Numbered from the stretch's first letter, positions 30,228-42,770 are shown. The stretch: DNA of 64,000 nt from Buxus sempervirens (GCA_947561395.2 OX387185.1:20176366-20240365); one strand, 5' to 3'. Numbers and translations are program-made. Notes: a model not told the origin generated them from the sequence alone.

Positions 30228-33200
30228 ATGAGACGTAGTCGAAGCTTGGAGTTAGTACCTTTTGATCCTGAAATTGAACGCACCCTTCGTCGTGTGAACA
30301 AGGAGAAGAAGGAGAATTCCACAACTGAAAACGAAGCAATGGAAAATCAACTTGGAAACAGAACTTTGGGAGATTATGCTGTTCCCTTGGTCACCGGAGC
30401 TACTTCTAGCATTAGACGACCTGCCATTCAAGCCAATAACTTTGAGATAAAGCCAGCTATTCTTCAAATGGTGACGTCAACGGTGCAATTTGGTGGCATG
30501 CCCCATGATGATCCAAATGCACACATAGCTAATTTTCTGGAGTTATGTGATACTTTCAAACATAATGGAGTTTCTGATGATGCTATTAGATTGAGGCTCT
30601 TTCCATTCTCCCTCCGAGAGAAGGCAAAGGCATGGTTGAATTCACTTCCACCATTAACCATAACTACATGGGACGATTTGGCTAAGAAGTTTCTAGCAAA
30701 GTTCTTTCCCCCAGCCAAAACCGTGAAGATGAGAAATGATATCACCACCTTTGTCCAATTTGATATGGAGTCTCTTTATGAAGCTTGGGAGAGGTATAAA
30801 GAATTGCTTAGAAAGTGCCCACATCATGGACTTCCTGTTTGGATTCAAGTGCAAACCTTCTATAATGGTTTGCAACCCACAACACGTACAATGATTGATG
30901 CGGCAGCTGGAGGGACTTTGATGAAGAAATCACCGGAAGAAGCATATGATTTGGTGGAGGAGATGGCAACTAACAATTACCAATGGCCAGCGGATAGAGT
31001 GACACCAAAAAGAACTCAGGGAGCTCATGAAATTGATTCTTTTTCTGCTTTAGCTGCTCAAGTTGCAACTTTATATAAGAAATTAGATAATATCAATGTA
31101 AGTGCCATTCAATCTGCTAATGCAATTTGTGAATTTTGTGCAGGGAATCATATGGGGATAGATTGTCAAGTGGGAAGTCCATTCGCCAACAATAGTTCGG
31201 AGCAAGCAAACTTTGTATCGAATTACCAACGACAAAACAACCCTTACTCCAACACTTACAATCCAAGATGGCGAAACCACCCAAATTTCTCATGGAGCAA
31301 CTCACAAAATGTTTCCAAGCCTCCACCGGGTTTTCAAAATCAGCAACAAGAGAAGAAGTTGAATATGGAGGAGGTAATGGTACAATTTATGGCAAAGGTG
31401 GATGCTAGATTTCAAGATCATGACATTGCTCTAAAGAACAATGAGAACACTATGCGGAGCATAGAAAGGACGGTTGGTCAATTGGCAAAATTGTTGTCTG
31501 AAAGACCTCAAGGGTCATTTCCAAGCACCACGGAAAATAACCCAAAAGAGCAAGTGCAAGCCATTTCTTTAAGGAGTGGAAGGGAGCTTAATGTACCAGA
31601 GAAAAAGCAGGGAAAAGAGAAGCAAACTATGAGAGCTGTGGTGCAGGAAACTCAAGGCCAGGGTGCTCTTCCTAGTTCTGAAGGCCAAGACATCGAGGCC
31701 GCAGCACCCACATTCAAGGCTGTGGTGCCCACCCTTATTCCGAGCCAAACTGTGAAAAACTCGGGAAATCCTCCCGTTTCTTCTCATACTCCTCCTATAC
31801 CTTTTCCTCAAAGACTTCAGAAAAATAAGCTAGATAAACAATTTTCTAAATTCCTTGATGTGTTTAAAAAGTTACATATTAACATTCCTTTTGCAGATGC
31901 CTTGGAACAAATGCCTAGTTATGTGAAGTTCATGAAGGAGATTCTATCAAACAAGAGGAAGTTAGGAGAGTATGAGACTGTGATGTTGACTGAAGAGTGC
32001 ACTGCCATTTTGCAAAATAAGTTGCCACCAAAGCTTAAGGATCCAGGGAGTTTTACTATTCCTTGCACAATTGGGAACTCTTATTTTGAAAAAGCTTTGT
32101 GTGATTTAGGTGCTAGCATAAATCTGATGCCTTTTTCTATTTTCAGGCAATTGGGGCTAGGAGAGGTCAAGGCCACTACAGTTTCACTTCAATTGGCGGA
32201 CCGGTCAATTAAACGACCAAGAGGAATAGTGGAGGATGTTCTTGTTAAAGTTGACAAGTTCATTTTCCCTGCAGATTTTATTGTTTTAGATATGGAGGAA
32301 GATCGAGAAATCCCACTTCTTCTTGGTCGACCGTTCTTAGCCACGGGAAGAACTCTCATAGATGTGCAACAAGGGAAACTCATACTACGGGTGCAAGATG
32401 AACAAGTTACATTCAATGTGTTTGAAGCAATGAAATATCCGTCAACAACTGATACATGCTTCAACATAGATGTGATTGATGAATTTGTGGTAGAAATTTT
32501 TGAAGAGAGTAATCCTAAGGAACCACTTGAGGCATGTCTTGTACAATCTGGCACTATCGATTCCGAGAATTCCAAGATAAGCACTTGTGCACATTACTTG
32601 GAAGCATCTCCACCTTACTTGCCTAAAGGGAAGCCGGAAAACATAACATTGAGCAAAAACATTACTCCACAACAGCCATCCGTCATTGAGGCCCCCTCTT
32701 TAGAACTCAAACCTCTTCCTTCTCATCTTAAATATGCTTATTTACATGATTCTTCTTTACCTGTAATAATTTCTTCATCTTTGACAGGTCTTGAAGAAGA
32801 GAAGTTACTTAGAGTTTTGAGAGCTCACAAGCAAGCTTTGGGATGGACTATAGCCGACATTAAGGGAATAAGCCCCTCAATTTGCATGCACAAGATTCTA
32901 ATGGAAGAGCATTTCAAACCTACAGTACAGCCACAAAGGAGACTTAATCCAAACTTGCAAGAAGTTGTAAGAAAAGAAATTCTCAAATTGTTGGATGCTG
33001 GAATTATTTATCCAATTTCTGATAGCTCATGGGTAAGTCCGGTGCAAGTAGTGCCTAAGAAGGGAGGAGTGACAGTAGTAGAGAATGAAAATAATGAACT
33101 CATCCCAACAAGAACAGTCACCGGTTGGAGAGTGTGCATAGATTACCGCAAGCTTAATGATGCCACACGAAAAGATCACTTTCCACTTCCTTTCATTGAT

Positions 33201-35597
33201 CAAATGTTGGAACGGCTTGCTGGTCATGCTTATTACTGTTTTCTTGATGGATACTCAGGGTACAATCAAATCCAAATTTCACCAGAAGATCAAGAAAAGA
33301 CTACTTTCACTTGCCCGTATGGAACATTTGCCTATAGGAGGATGCCCTTTGGTTTGTGCAATGCTCCAGCCACATTTCAACGATGCATGATGGCCATTTT
33401 TTCGGATATGGTGGAAAAGTTTATTGAGATCTTTATGGATGATTTTTCTGTGTTTGGTTCTTCATTTGATAATTGTTTAAATAATTTATCTTCAGTTCTA
33501 CAAAGATGTGAAGAATCTAACCTTGTTCTTAATTGGGAAAAATGTCATTTTATGGTGCAGGAAGGAATTGTACTTGGGCATAAAGTTTCTTCAGAAGGCA
33601 TTGAGGTAGACCAAGCCAAAGTAGAGGTCATCGAAAAATTACCTCCACCTAGCACGGTCAAGGGAGTGAGAAGTTTTTTGGGACATGCGGGGTTTTATCG
33701 TCGCTTTATTCAAGATTTTTCTAAAATTATTAAACCCCTTTGTTCTCTTTTGGTTAAAGATGCTCCATTTAACTTTTCCAATGATTGTTTGCAGGCATTT
33801 AAACTTTTGAAGAAGAAGCTAAGTTCAACCCCAATAATATGTGCACCGGATTGGGCACTTCCATTTGAATTGATGTGTGATGCAAGCGATTACGCGATAG
33901 GAGCTGTGCTTGGACAAAGGAAGAACAAGGTTCTCCATGTTATCTACTATGCGAGTCGTACCTTGACAGGTGCCCAATTAAATTATGCTACTACGGAAAA
34001 AGAATTGCTAGCGGTGGTATTTGCTTTTGATAAATTCAGATCATATTTAATTGGGTCAAAAGTAATTGTATACACTGATCATTCTGCTCTTAAGTACTTG
34101 TTAGCTAAAAAGGAAGCTAAACCAAGGTTACTTCGGTGGATTTTACTCCTACAAGAATTTGATTTGGAGATCAAAGACAAGAAGGGAACTGAGAATCAAG
34201 TAGCTGACCATCTCTCTAGACTTGAGCACACAACTAAAGAGACAGCCCCACCTTCTCCAATAAATGAGGTATTCCCGGATGAACAACTATTTGTTTTATC
34301 TCTAACACAAGTTCCTTGGTATGCAGATTATGTAAACTACTTGGTAAGCAATGTGATCAATCCTGAGTTTGCATACCAACAAAGGAAGAAATTCTTTTCG
34401 AAGGTCAAGCACTACTATTGGGAGGAACCTTTTCTCTACAAGCATTGTAGTGATCAAGTGATTAGGAGATGTGTGCCTGAGGAAGAGATAGAGTCAATCC
34501 TAAGACATTGCCATTCACTAGAGGTTGGCGGGCACCATGGAGTGAACAAGACAGTAGCTAAAGTGCTACAATCAGGTTTTTATTGGCCCTCCATTTTTAA
34601 AGACACTTATGCTTTTGTTTCTTGTTGTGATCAATGTCAAAAGAGTGGTAATATCTCCTGGAAAAATGAAATGCCCTTAAATAATATACTTGTTGTTGAG
34701 CTATTTGATGTTTGGGGCATAGATTTCATGGGGCCATTCCCTCCTTCTTTCTCTAATCAATACATTTTAGTTGCTGTTGATTATGTTTCCAAATGGGTAG
34801 AGGCCGTGGCCCTCCCTACAAATGATTCTAAAGTTGTGTTGAATTTTTTGAGAAAGCAGATATTCACCAGGTTTGGAACTCCAAGAGCCATAATTAGTGA
34901 TGGGGGAAAACATTTTTGCAACCGGCAATTTGACGCACTCTTGTGCAAATATGGTGTTACACACAAGGTTGCAACTCCGTACCATCCTCAAACTAGTGGA
35001 CAAGCAGAAATTTCCAACCGAGAGCTAAAACGAATATTGGAGAAAACCGTGAGCACTTCAAGGAAAGATTGGTCAAAAAAACTAGATGATGCACTATGGG
35101 CATACCGTACAGCCTTCAAAACTCCAATTGGTATGTCCCCCTATCGTCTAGTTTATGGGAAAGCATGTCACTTACCGGTGGAGTTGGAACACAAGGCTTA
35201 CTGGGCTATCAAGACTCTTAATTTTGACATGGAGGCAGCGGGAGAGAAGAGGATATTGCAACTCAATGAGATGGATGAGTTTCGGCATGCAGCCTATGAG
35301 AATGCTCGCATATACAAGGAAAGAACCAAGAGATGGCATGATAAACAAATTCTCAAGAGAAACTTTGAAGTTGGCCAAAGAGTTCTACTTTATAATTCTA
35401 GACTTCGCCTCTTCCCTGGAAAATTAAGATCCCGATGGTCTGGACCATTCATGGTAACAAGAGTTCTCCCGTATGGTGCTATTGAAGTTTCTAATGACTC
35501 AAATGAAACATTCAAAGTCAATGGTCAGCGTCTAAAGCCCTACTTCGAAGGAGATTTCAATAAGCAAAAAGTCTCCATTGATTTGCTCAATCGGTGA
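30228..35597 (+). CDS. Athila gag-pol polyprotein
   Basis: A single open frame of 1789 codons from [22 protein letters not shown]; an in-frame ATG 13 codons upstream exists, but the chosen start matches the family. Residue numbers here count from that upstream ATG. Order: gag domain (about 100-300), zinc knuckle [13 protein letters not shown] (spacing one short of CX2CX4HX4C), protease DLGASINL (near 638), reverse transcriptase with VCIDYRKLN and catalytic FMDDF (near 1082), RNase H starting [16 protein letters not shown] (near 1228), integrase with an HHCC motif (near 1440) and DDE residues in WGIDFMG, IISDGG and [10 protein letters not shown], then LRSRWSGPF (GPY/F type). No chromodomain. 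It makes the structural shell, protease, copying and integration enzymes. No stop or frameshift is seen, so it may be functional. Confidence 0.95.
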   Translation: MRRSRSLELVPFDPEIERTLRRVNKEKKENSTTENEAMENQLGNRTLGDYAVPLVTGATSSIRRPAIQANNFEIKPAILQMVTSTVQFGGMPHDDPNAHIANFLELCDTFKHNGVSDDAIRLRLFPFSLREKAKAWLNSLPPLTITTWDDLAKKFLAKFFPPAKTVKMRNDITTFVQFDMESLYEAWERYKELLRKCPHHGLPVWIQVQTFYNGLQPTTRTMIDAAAGGTLMKKSPEEAYDLVEEMATNNYQWPADRVTPKRTQGAHEIDSFSALAAQVATLYKKLDNINVSAIQSANAICEFCAGNHMGIDCQVGSPFANNSSEQANFVSNYQRQNNPYSNTYNPRWRNHPNFSWSNSQNVSKPPPGFQNQQQEKKLNMEEVMVQFMAKVDARFQDHDIALKNNENTMRSIERTVGQLAKLLSERPQGSFPSTTENNPKEQVQAISLRSGRELNVPEKKQGKEKQTMRAVVQETQGQGALPSSEGQDIEAAAPTFKAVVPTLIPSQTVKNSGNPPVSSHTPPIPFPQRLQKNKLDKQFSKFLDVFKKLHINIPFADALEQMPSYVKFMKEILSNKRKLGEYETVMLTEECTAILQNKLPPKLKDPGSFTIPCTIGNSYFEKALCDLGASINLMPFSIFRQLGLGEVKATTVSLQLADRSIKRPRGIVEDVLVKVDKFIFPADFIVLDMEEDREIPLLLGRPFLATGRTLIDVQQGKLILRVQDEQVTFNVFEAMKYPSTTDTCFNIDVIDEFVVEIFEESNPKEPLEACLVQSGTIDSENSKISTCAHYLEASPPYLPKGKPENITLSKNITPQQPSVIEAPSLELKPLPSHLKYAYLHDSSLPVIISSSLTGLEEEKLLRVLRAHKQALGWTIADIKGISPSICMHKILMEEHFKPTVQPQRRLNPNLQEVVRKEILKLLDAGIIYPISDSSWVSPVQVVPKKGGVTVVENENNELIPTRTVTGWRVCIDYRKLNDATRKDHFPLPFIDQMLERLAGHAYYCFLDGYSGYNQIQISPEDQEKTTFTCPYGTFAYRRMPFGLCNAPATFQRCMMAIFSDMVEKFIEIFMDDFSVFGSSFDNCLNNLSSVLQRCEESNLVLNWEKCHFMVQEGIVLGHKVSSEGIEVDQAKVEVIEKLPPPSTVKGVRSFLGHAGFYRRFIQDFSKIIKPLCSLLVKDAPFNFSNDCLQAFKLLKKKLSSTPIICAPDWALPFELMCDASDYAIGAVLGQRKNKVLHVIYYASRTLTGAQLNYATTEKELLAVVFAFDKFRSYLIGSKVIVYTDHSALKYLLAKKEAKPRLLRWILLLQEFDLEIKDKKGTENQVADHLSRLEHTTKETAPPSPINEVFPDEQLFVLSLTQVPWYADYVNYLVSNVINPEFAYQQRKKFFSKVKHYYWEEPFLYKHCSDQVIRRCVPEEEIESILRHCHSLEVGGHHGVNKTVAKVLQSGFYWPSIFKDTYAFVSCCDQCQKSGNISWKNEMPLNNILVVELFDVWGIDFMGPFPPSFSNQYILVAVDYVSKWVEAVALPTNDSKVVLNFLRKQIFTRFGTPRAIISDGGKHFCNRQFDALLCKYGVTHKVATPYHPQTSGQAEISNRELKRILEKTVSTSRKDWSKKLDDALWAYRTAFKTPIGMSPYRLVYGKACHLPVELEHKAYWAIKTLNFDMEAAGEKRILQLNEMDEFRHAAYENARIYKERTKRWHDKQILKRNFEVGQRVLLYNSRLRLFPGKLRSRWSGPFMVTRVLPYGAIEVSNDSNETFKVNGQRLKPYFEGDFNKQKVSIDLLNR

Positions 35598-35955
35598 TTC
35601 AAAGAAGGAAAAGTCAAGCTAAAGACTATAATTAAGCGCTTCTTGGGAGGCAACCCAAGCATTCTAAACATTTGATTTTGTTAATTTCAATATCTCTTGT
35701 TCTGTTTTGTTTTTAATTTTAATTTTTATTCCTCAAGTGTTTTGGTTGTGTTCTAATTTTAGTTCTTTTACATAGGTGTGGCAATGACACTGTTCCTCAC
35801 TTCCTTGCTCCAGAACCTAAACGTGTTGATTACGATGCTAAGGGAGAGGAAGCTTGATCCGTCTCCACCAGTGTTTAGGGAAGTTTCTTGTTACTCTATG
35901 TTGGCTTTCATTGTTGCACATTGAGGACAATGCACATACTAAGTTTGGGGGTATT
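35598..35955 (+). other. Athila 3' untranslated region and polypurine tract
   Basis: It contains CTTGGGAGGCAACCCAAGC (35643-35661), an inverted-repeat motif common in this lineage. It ends with the purine-rich AAGTTTGGGGGTATT (35941-35955) abutting the 3' LTR. No envelope-like ORF fits in the space. Confidence 0.8.
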
Positions 35956-37379
35956 TGATGTGCCTAAATTTTATACATGTTTTGTCATATGTTTACCCTT
36001 AATTTTATGCTAGTTGGTGTTTAATTTCCCTATTTATTAGAGTTTTTATGTATTTTTGTTTATTGTTGTTTAGGAATAAATAAATTGAAAGAGTCAAGAG
36101 ATTGAGGAGGGGATCTACAAGATATTCTCAGAATTTTCGAATGAACCAAAATTCTCTTCATCAAGAGAATAGGAAACTTTAATTTCCCGAGTTCCAGAAA
36201 CATCCTTCAGTGTTTTGAGCATAACTTGAGCTAGAGAGCTCCAATAAGGGCAATCTTGGTGTCTATGGAAAGCTAAGAGAAGGCCCTACAAATTTAATGT
36301 TGAAGAGTTTCTCAAAAACAGTCATCTTGATGGAGAAAATTGAGCATTAACATCAGAAACGGAAAACAGCTATTTTCAGAATTCAGTTTTGGAAAAGAAG
36401 TAAAAGGGGCTTTTAAAGCAAGGAAGGAAATTTTATATAAGAGAGACACAAGAGAGGAGGACGACCAGAGCTTAGAAGAGAGGAGTTTTTCACCATTGGA
36501 GAGGATTGGAAGCTTGGAGGAAGAAGAAGAAAACAGAGGCTGAATTGGAGTTTGTCGATAACTACAATTCTCTATCTACATACAGTTTCCCTCTTAACTT
36601 TCTCATCTTCTCTTTGTCCAATTTTCATTATGAATTTCAGAGATTTTATAGTTTGTTTGGATTCAATTATGAGCTAATTTCTATTGCTAAGGCTCCGATG
36701 TAATCTCTCCATGACAATTCTGAATCCTACTTCTATGTACTCATGATGTTATTATTCTTTTTGAGTATACATCGTTAAGTTTAATGCTTTCAATTATCTG
36801 GCCAATAGTTGAATGATTTGTTGTGCATGTTAATTTGAGAGATGATGCATGTAGTTTAGCTTCGTTTGATGTATGCCATGAATTGAACGAAAGACAGAAA
36901 TGTGCCAACGTGATTCGTGCGGTTTGTTTTTGTTGGATATTATTAATCTTAATGTACTCAATTGCTTTTAAATTCGCATAAGCATATCGCGGGTTATTGC
37001 ATGTTGGGTAATTCTAATTCTACTCGAGAGAGGGTTTTAGATATATTTAAAATATTTCACCGTCAAATAGGATAATAATTGATTAAATGCTCGGTTAGGA
37101 TTTGGAATTGGATTGGTTTGACGAATCGGATGCCTTAGTGTTTTCTTCTTGGGTGAAATATCCTTATTTTTAAGTGTTTGGTCAAGTCCTTATTTTTCGA
37201 TTCAACTTTTATTGTTTTAATTTTTCAAATTCAAAACATCCCACTTTTGTTGATTTTCAAATAATTTAGAATTAGAACAATTTCGATAGCTAATAGGTAA
37301 ATAGTCCTTGTGGGTTCGACATTCTTTTCATCACTATATTACTTGTTACGATTTCGTGCACTTGCGAATTTTCACAACA
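35956..37379 (+). repeat. Athila 3' LTR
   Basis: Same length as the 5' LTR, offset exactly 7296 bp with no indels and two transitions. Followed by target copy GTCAA (37380-37384). Confidence 0.95.
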
Positions 37380-37384
37380 GTCAA

Positions 37385-39467
37385 CACATCTCAAAAAGGG
37401 TTTTAATACGTAAGGTAAGACTCCTCCCCATGTTAGATTCAACATATATTAAATCCATGTTTTTCTGAAAATATTGCTGGGTGGTTTCCTCTTTTGCATG
37501 GGGCCATGCTCCTACCATGTTTAGGCATGCATTTGTTTCCTTTTTTTTATGGCTTAAGGGTCCACTCGGTTAAGAGGTCCACGTGGGGTTCTCCCTTAGG
37601 CATGGGAGTCTCCTTTCACTTTTTTTGAGTAGTTTTTTAATGTGCTGCTTTGAGGGCCTATAGACAGGAGTATGTTCCTTGGCCCCCATCTAATGTACCC
37701 CTATGTAAACCCCCCTCTCTCTCCCTTCTTTAAATTTTCGTGGGCTAAGGCATGAGGTCTTGGGTTCGGAGGTCGTTAGGAGACGGACAAAATGCATGTT
37801 AGATCATGGGTCATTCCGTTGGTTTCCTCGCTCACTTTGGTTTTCCTTTGTCTTGCTGATTTCCTTACGTCTTGCATGCTTTGTTTCTTTTAAGAAATTG
37901 ATGATGAATGCTAGATTCCTTTAGCTATACCTATTTGTTTATGCATGGTAAGTCATTTTCTTGCATGCACACACGCCTTGGTCAATCATGGGAGTATGCC
38001 TCAAGCCATGAACCCTTGATTGAATGTTGTGGCGGAGTTTCAGGAGCCCAAAGCAGGGACACTTTGGTCCCTGCCATGGTGCAAGCATGACCCCCTTCCC
38101 CACTGTTTTGCCCCTTTTCCATTGCTAGAAAGATCCAAGGGGAGAAGCCAAAGGGGGGCTTCTCCCAAATCTGAACCAACGTGGGCCCTCACAGGGGCCC
38201 ACAAGATCTCTAAAATGCCCCAGGAGCCCCCTGGAATCCATCCCAAAGAGCATAATACCCGAAATGGCCACTTCAGGGTGATCCGGAAACTCAGGCTGGA
38301 TCACTTGTGGCCTAGGTATATGCGGCAACTAAGGCCGGATAACCTATGGCCCCTGTGTATCCGGCCACTCTAGCCGGATCACCTGCAGACCAAGTGTATC
38401 CGGCCTGAGTTGCCGGATACACACACAGAAGTGTTTTTTTTGTGTATTGTGATGCCTTACTGAATTTTGGGGATGATTTTTACTAAAACCACTGAACCAA
38501 TAAGGTTTCCGGGTCACTCGGAAACCCAACTTGGGACTTGGACCAACCGGTCCAACTTGGCTCACTAGTGGGCCTTCCAACAGGCCCACCAAGTCCAATA
38601 AACCCCTAAAGCATGCAATTAAGCAAGTAAAGTAAAAATGAATTAATTGAACCGGTTGGGCCAAACCCAATGCGGCCCACCCAGACCTTGCTATGTGAAA
38701 TGAGCGCATGAATTGCCTGGTTTGGCCGAGACCAAGGGCCAGGGCCTATCGGGCCCGCCAAAGCCCGCTAACCAAACCCAGTTAGGGCGCAAGCCCTAAA
38801 CTCCAAGGAACTGGGCTTTCAAGCCCAAAACCTAGATCATGGGCCCCAAGCCCAGTGTCCAGCCCACTCTGGAAAATTAAAAAGATAACATAAAACTACT
38901 TGGCCACCATGTGGGCCCGCCTAAAGGGCCCACAAACCCATCCGGCCCACCTTTGCATATAAAATACTTAACATCCAAACTTGAATGTTGAGGTAAAACC
39001 AATTCACTAACCTAAGCCTGAAGGGCCTCCTAGGCTTAGACAGAGGCCCCACATGGGCACATGGGCTTACCCAAGCCCAACAAAGACACCGTGGGCCTTC
39101 CAACGGGGCCCACCCACTCAAACTCAGGAAACTTAAGTTAAGCAAAGATAAAATCAACTAAAGGGACCCACACCACTCAGGTGGTCCCGCCAAGACCTAA
39201 CAAAAAGCATGCTGGATTAGGAATCGGGTGAAGACCAAATAGAATGTTGACTCAAACCAGGGAACCCACAGGACCCGTCATCCGACGGGGTGGACTGGGG
39301 TGTCTACGGACTTCCCCAGACCGCAACCGAGAACCGCACTTAGAATCTCAAGCCGCAGACCCAAAAAGCCCTAAATAGACAAGATTAGGCACCCAGGTGT
39401 CCGCCTGCACCCCATCAGGCGGTGGCGACTCCGAATCACCCCGTGCCGCATTTCCCACGCGCGCACA
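37385..39467 (+). repeat. A2 5' LTR, second part (2083 bp)
   Basis: Continues the A2 LTR after the Athila target site and aligns with 55661-57743. It includes a splice-donor-like TAAG|GTAAGA at 37414/37415 and palindrome array 2 at 38280-38420. The end (GCGCACA or GCGCA, 39465-39467) precedes GCC and the primer site. The repeated GGCCC/GGGCC words are LTR sequence, not genes. Confidence 0.88.
38280..38420 (+). promoter_or_regulatory. A2 5' LTR second palindrome array
   Basis: Four 25-bp units start at 38280, 38318, 38357 and 38396 (38, 39, 39 bp). Arms are GTATCCGGC and GCCGGATAC variants. It lies downstream of the LTR TATA box, so it would be transcribed. A matching array lies at 56555-56695. 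Confidence 0.9.
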
Positions 39468-39470
39468 GCC

Positions 39471-39488
39471 TGGCGACTCTGCTGGGGA
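39471..39488 (+). promoter_or_regulatory. A2 primer binding site
   Basis: TGGCGACTCTGCTGGGGA three bases after the LTR end. It begins TGG and matches the primer-site type of Tat/Ogre elements. The tRNA identity should be checked against plant tRNA 3' ends. Confidence 0.85.
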
Positions 39489-41008
39489 CCACTCAGCCCA
39501 GTAGGACCCTGCTTAGACCGAGTCAGCATAAGAGGGATTTTAGTGGATACTTAGGAACCCTTGCTACCCCAATTAGTAAGGCACAGAATACACGTAACTG
39601 CGTGTCCTGGGGAGTCCTGCCACAAGGACGCGATAATTGCCTAAGGCAAGTGGAATTTAAGTGGTCCCCTGTGACCCTCCACTTACCTGGGGATTCTCCC
39701 AGGACATCGTAATACGTGCCAATTCTGCACCTTACTATACGAGGTAGTAGGGATTCCTTTATCACCTAAATCCAGACAAAACTCACCCGTATAGGCACAG
39801 CACGCAGCCCAACTGCACACACGGGCACACCACCACACCGTGGACAGATGTTTTACTTTAAATTCCTGCGTCGGTATGATAAAACTGCGTGGGGTGACAC
39901 GCACGAGGGAGGATGCGTGAATGATCCGACCCTTGATAGATGAGTGAATCGGATATTGCTACTTCTTTACCAAACTTAGACCTCTCTAGCAGCCTACCCT
40001 TCTGATTCCTATGAACTGATCTTTGGGATGGTATTAGCACCTACGCTCCCATGGCTTGCCGGGGAAAGCAGGGTAAAACCATCCCCCCAGTTTTCTGGAG
40101 TCCATTAGCACCACTGGTTTCTTGCCGTGGCACGCAAGGATCCAGTACTGGTCCAGACCCTTGTAGGCTTATGTCTCGGGCTGGGTATCCTCCCCCACCT
40201 AACGTTTCTAAATGAACCTTGCGTTGAGCATAAGAGGGTGAGTAGGATGTGAATGTTGAATACAAGAGGAGTAAAATTGGGATAAAATTCAGAGTCCATT
40301 AGGGGCAGCAACCCCCGCTTTTTGCATCAAATTGAGTAAACCCTAGATCATGGGCAACCTCAGCCCTAATTTAGGAAGCTCACCTAATTTTGATCAGGGG
40401 AACCACCCCAGATCCATGCATAGAGTCCTGTATGCTATGGGTCTTGACCCATTAGAGTCCGCCGGAAGCACTTTAATTCCAGATTGGTCTTCTTAGAGCA
40501 GACGAAAGCCAGCCAGATCAGACAGACAGATGAAAGCATGCCAGGGCACTAAACCCTAGATCTAGGGATTTTTTTAGCCTACCTGCTTTAGAAGCAATTT
40601 GTATCCTTCCTTTTGGCCCCCAACAGCCTTAAGGATGAATTCTTTGCTGCTTTTGTAAATATCTTGTAAAAATTCACCCTTGATGGCAAGTTGTAATTTT
40701 TGCTGTAATCCGACATCGAAAGCAGATGAAAGAACAGATGAAAGACAGAAGACTGATCGGGACTTGAGTGTGCCCCCTACACAAGTATGTCTAGGAGTAG
40801 CGCCTTCATTGGCGCCAACCCTTAGGACCACACACCATGTGTGCCTGAGTTAAATTCCGCACTGTCATATCTTTTGCTTTATCTTGTGAAGCATGTTAGA
40901 ACTACTAGTGGTTAGCTCTTTTGCTTAAAATTATGCATGTCTTAGGACTGACTTAGAGTCTTGGTATGGAACCTTAAATTGATTCGGAATTTCGATCGGA
41001 TAGTTGGC
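39489..41008 (+). other. A2 5' leader
   Basis: Non-coding sequence between primer site and ORF1. Its first 532 bp (to 40020) are repeated at 57765-58296, and its length is matched by A1 in inverse orientation. No ORF is supported. Confidence 0.75.
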
Positions 41009-42442
41009 ATGGCATCCTCATCCTCATCTGAGAGAACCCGTTTCCCTAGGATAGAGAAGTGCGCCTGGGATACCCCCTGGATCCGTTCTTGGACAAGGCA
41101 GCTCCAAGGGAGTGAGCAGATTGAATGGGAGCACAAATACCACATGGGACAGACTTTGTCCCTGTTAAACGTGCCGATCAACTGGGATATGATCCAAGCG
41201 GCATTGCTTTTCTGGGATCCCCAGCTTTCAGTGTTTCGATTCGGGATCAATGAGTTGACCCCCACAATTGAGGAACTTGACCTGTTCCTCCGATTTCGCG
41301 ACTTAGGAGAGCCTGCTAGGCCAAGCCTCAAAGAAAGCTACAAGAATGAAGCTTGCGTTTTCTTTGGCCTCTCCAGGGGAGAGTTACAGACCTTAGGAGG
41401 TGACAAATCATTCACTAGGGTCTCCAAAACATTCCTGGATGAGAAAATAAGAAACAAAAAGCAGGAAAGACCCCGGGCTTGGTTTGACACCTTCACCCTT
41501 GTGGTTCTGTCGCAAATCTTCTTTCCAACTGGGGGATACACCATTAATTTGGCCCTCATGGAAATTGTGGATCAACTCAGGGCAGGATACCGAATCATGC
41601 CACTGATCCTAGCTCAATTGTTCCATTCCCTGACCTTGTCCAAAAACGGAACCCGGAGGTTTCAAGGGTGCGCCCCCCTTCTCCACCTTTGGCTGCAAGA
41701 CCACCTGATGGTGTCATCACCAGTCAGTGCATACTACAAGGCAACCGGCGACAACATCCATTGGTTGGCTCAAAGAGAGATCAAACCAGACCTACCCGCT
41801 CGTGAGGATTGGTTTAACCACTTTCTCCACCTGAAGGGAGAAACGGACATTAGATGGTGGGGTAGATACAACATCCCCTACACCCCCATCATAGCCTTCA
41901 AGAAAAGAGAGGGACTTGCCCTGATAGGCCTTACCCATGCCGTGCCATACTATCCGATTCGGGTTCTGAGACAGTTTGGGAAACCGTAGGGAATCCCGGT
42001 CAAGGACGACTTGGGCAATTTGATTGGTCCACTCACCAAGGGACTAAGGACCCAACTGCTGACGGAGTGGAAAACAGTTTGCGTATATCGGGAAGACGTC
42101 TTCAGCGAATCGCACTTTCGAGACTATAAGCAATGGATAGCTCGGGAATTTGGCCACGACGGCCCCCCACCTCTTCAACCTGTCGCATCAGGCGACATTC
42201 CAGTTCCGCCTCCTAACAAATACAGGGACAGGTTGGCCGAACTGCAGGAGACCCACTCCCGTATCCATTTAGCTTATGTGGATTCGGAACGGGAGAGCAG
42301 GCAGGCCAATGCGGCCTTGCAACAGGAAATGGAATTGGTGTGCAAGCACGCAGAGGAGGATCGACGTCTGCGGAACAAGCTTCTGCGAGCCTTGAGGAGG
42401 CAAGACGTGTCCTCCCACTATGATGATGACCAACCTAGCTAG
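41009..42442 (+). pseudogene. A2 accessory ORF1, DUF7745-like, with one amber stop
   Basis: The frame of 477 residues starts MASSSSSERTRFPRIEKC (an upstream in-frame ATG at 40961 is not conserved in A1). Residues 60-110 hold WDPQLSVFRFG..ELTPTIEELDLFLRF, which resembles the plant DUF7745 family, itself similar to plant mobile domain proteins. The middle has helical segments (INLALMEIVDQLRAGYRIMPLILAQLF, VLRQFGKP). The C-terminal 80 residues form a charged coiled coil (RDRLAELQETHSRIH..). A single TAG at 41987-41989 breaks KP*GIP; A1 has the same stop. Ogre-type elements commonly carry an ORF1 here. Its role is unknown. An intron present in the B2 relative is absent. Confidence 0.75.
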
Positions 42443-42770
42443 ACTTTGGCTTTGTTGTATTTTGATAAACATGATGATGTACTTGGTGCCACGGTGGTAC
42501 TTTTTGATTGAAGCATGAATTTACCTTCACTATGCTATGTTGTTCAGACTTAACCAAACAAGAACAAGAAATAAAAGAATTAATTCCCTCCAATAGGGCA
42601 ACAGACCACCTCTTCTCAGATAATTGCAATATTCCTGGTCACTGCGACCACCTAATTTCCTTTAACTGCATCTCTCTCATTGAGATCGCAAAACCCAGCA
42701 AGTGTTTAAAAACACCCAAGACCTTGAGCTCAGATCACACCCGTCTGTATCTTTACGAGATCATTCGGTC
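42443..42770. other. A2 spacer after ORF1
   Basis: Non-coding sequence homologous to A1 4851-5155. Nothing recognisable. Confidence 0.6.

Larger units (their letters stand above)
28660..37379 (+). mobile_element. Young Athila-type Ty3/gypsy retrotransposon
   Basis: Two 1424-bp LTRs (28660-30083 and 35956-37379, TG..CA) differ at only two positions (29610/36906 T/C and 29789/37085 G/A). Between them are a tRNA-Asp-type primer site, one open gag-pol ORF and a polypurine tract. It lies inside the A2 5' LTR. The lineage call rests on the primer site, the protein motifs (DLGAS protease, FMDDFSVFG) and the GGGAGGCAACCCAAGC motif after pol. No envelope-like ORF follows pol, which many Athila elements have. 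It is the only element here that could plausibly still be autonomous. Confidence 0.92.

Noticed and set aside
37908..39157. Short ORFs on both strands between the Athila element and the A2 primer site, repeated at 56183-57051
   Set aside because: They fall within the A2 LTR and overlap one another in several frames; GC-rich GGCCC repeats create open frames by chance.
39471..39488. Possible tRNA gene remnant
   Set aside because: Only the 18-base primer-site complement is present; no cloverleaf or internal promoter boxes.
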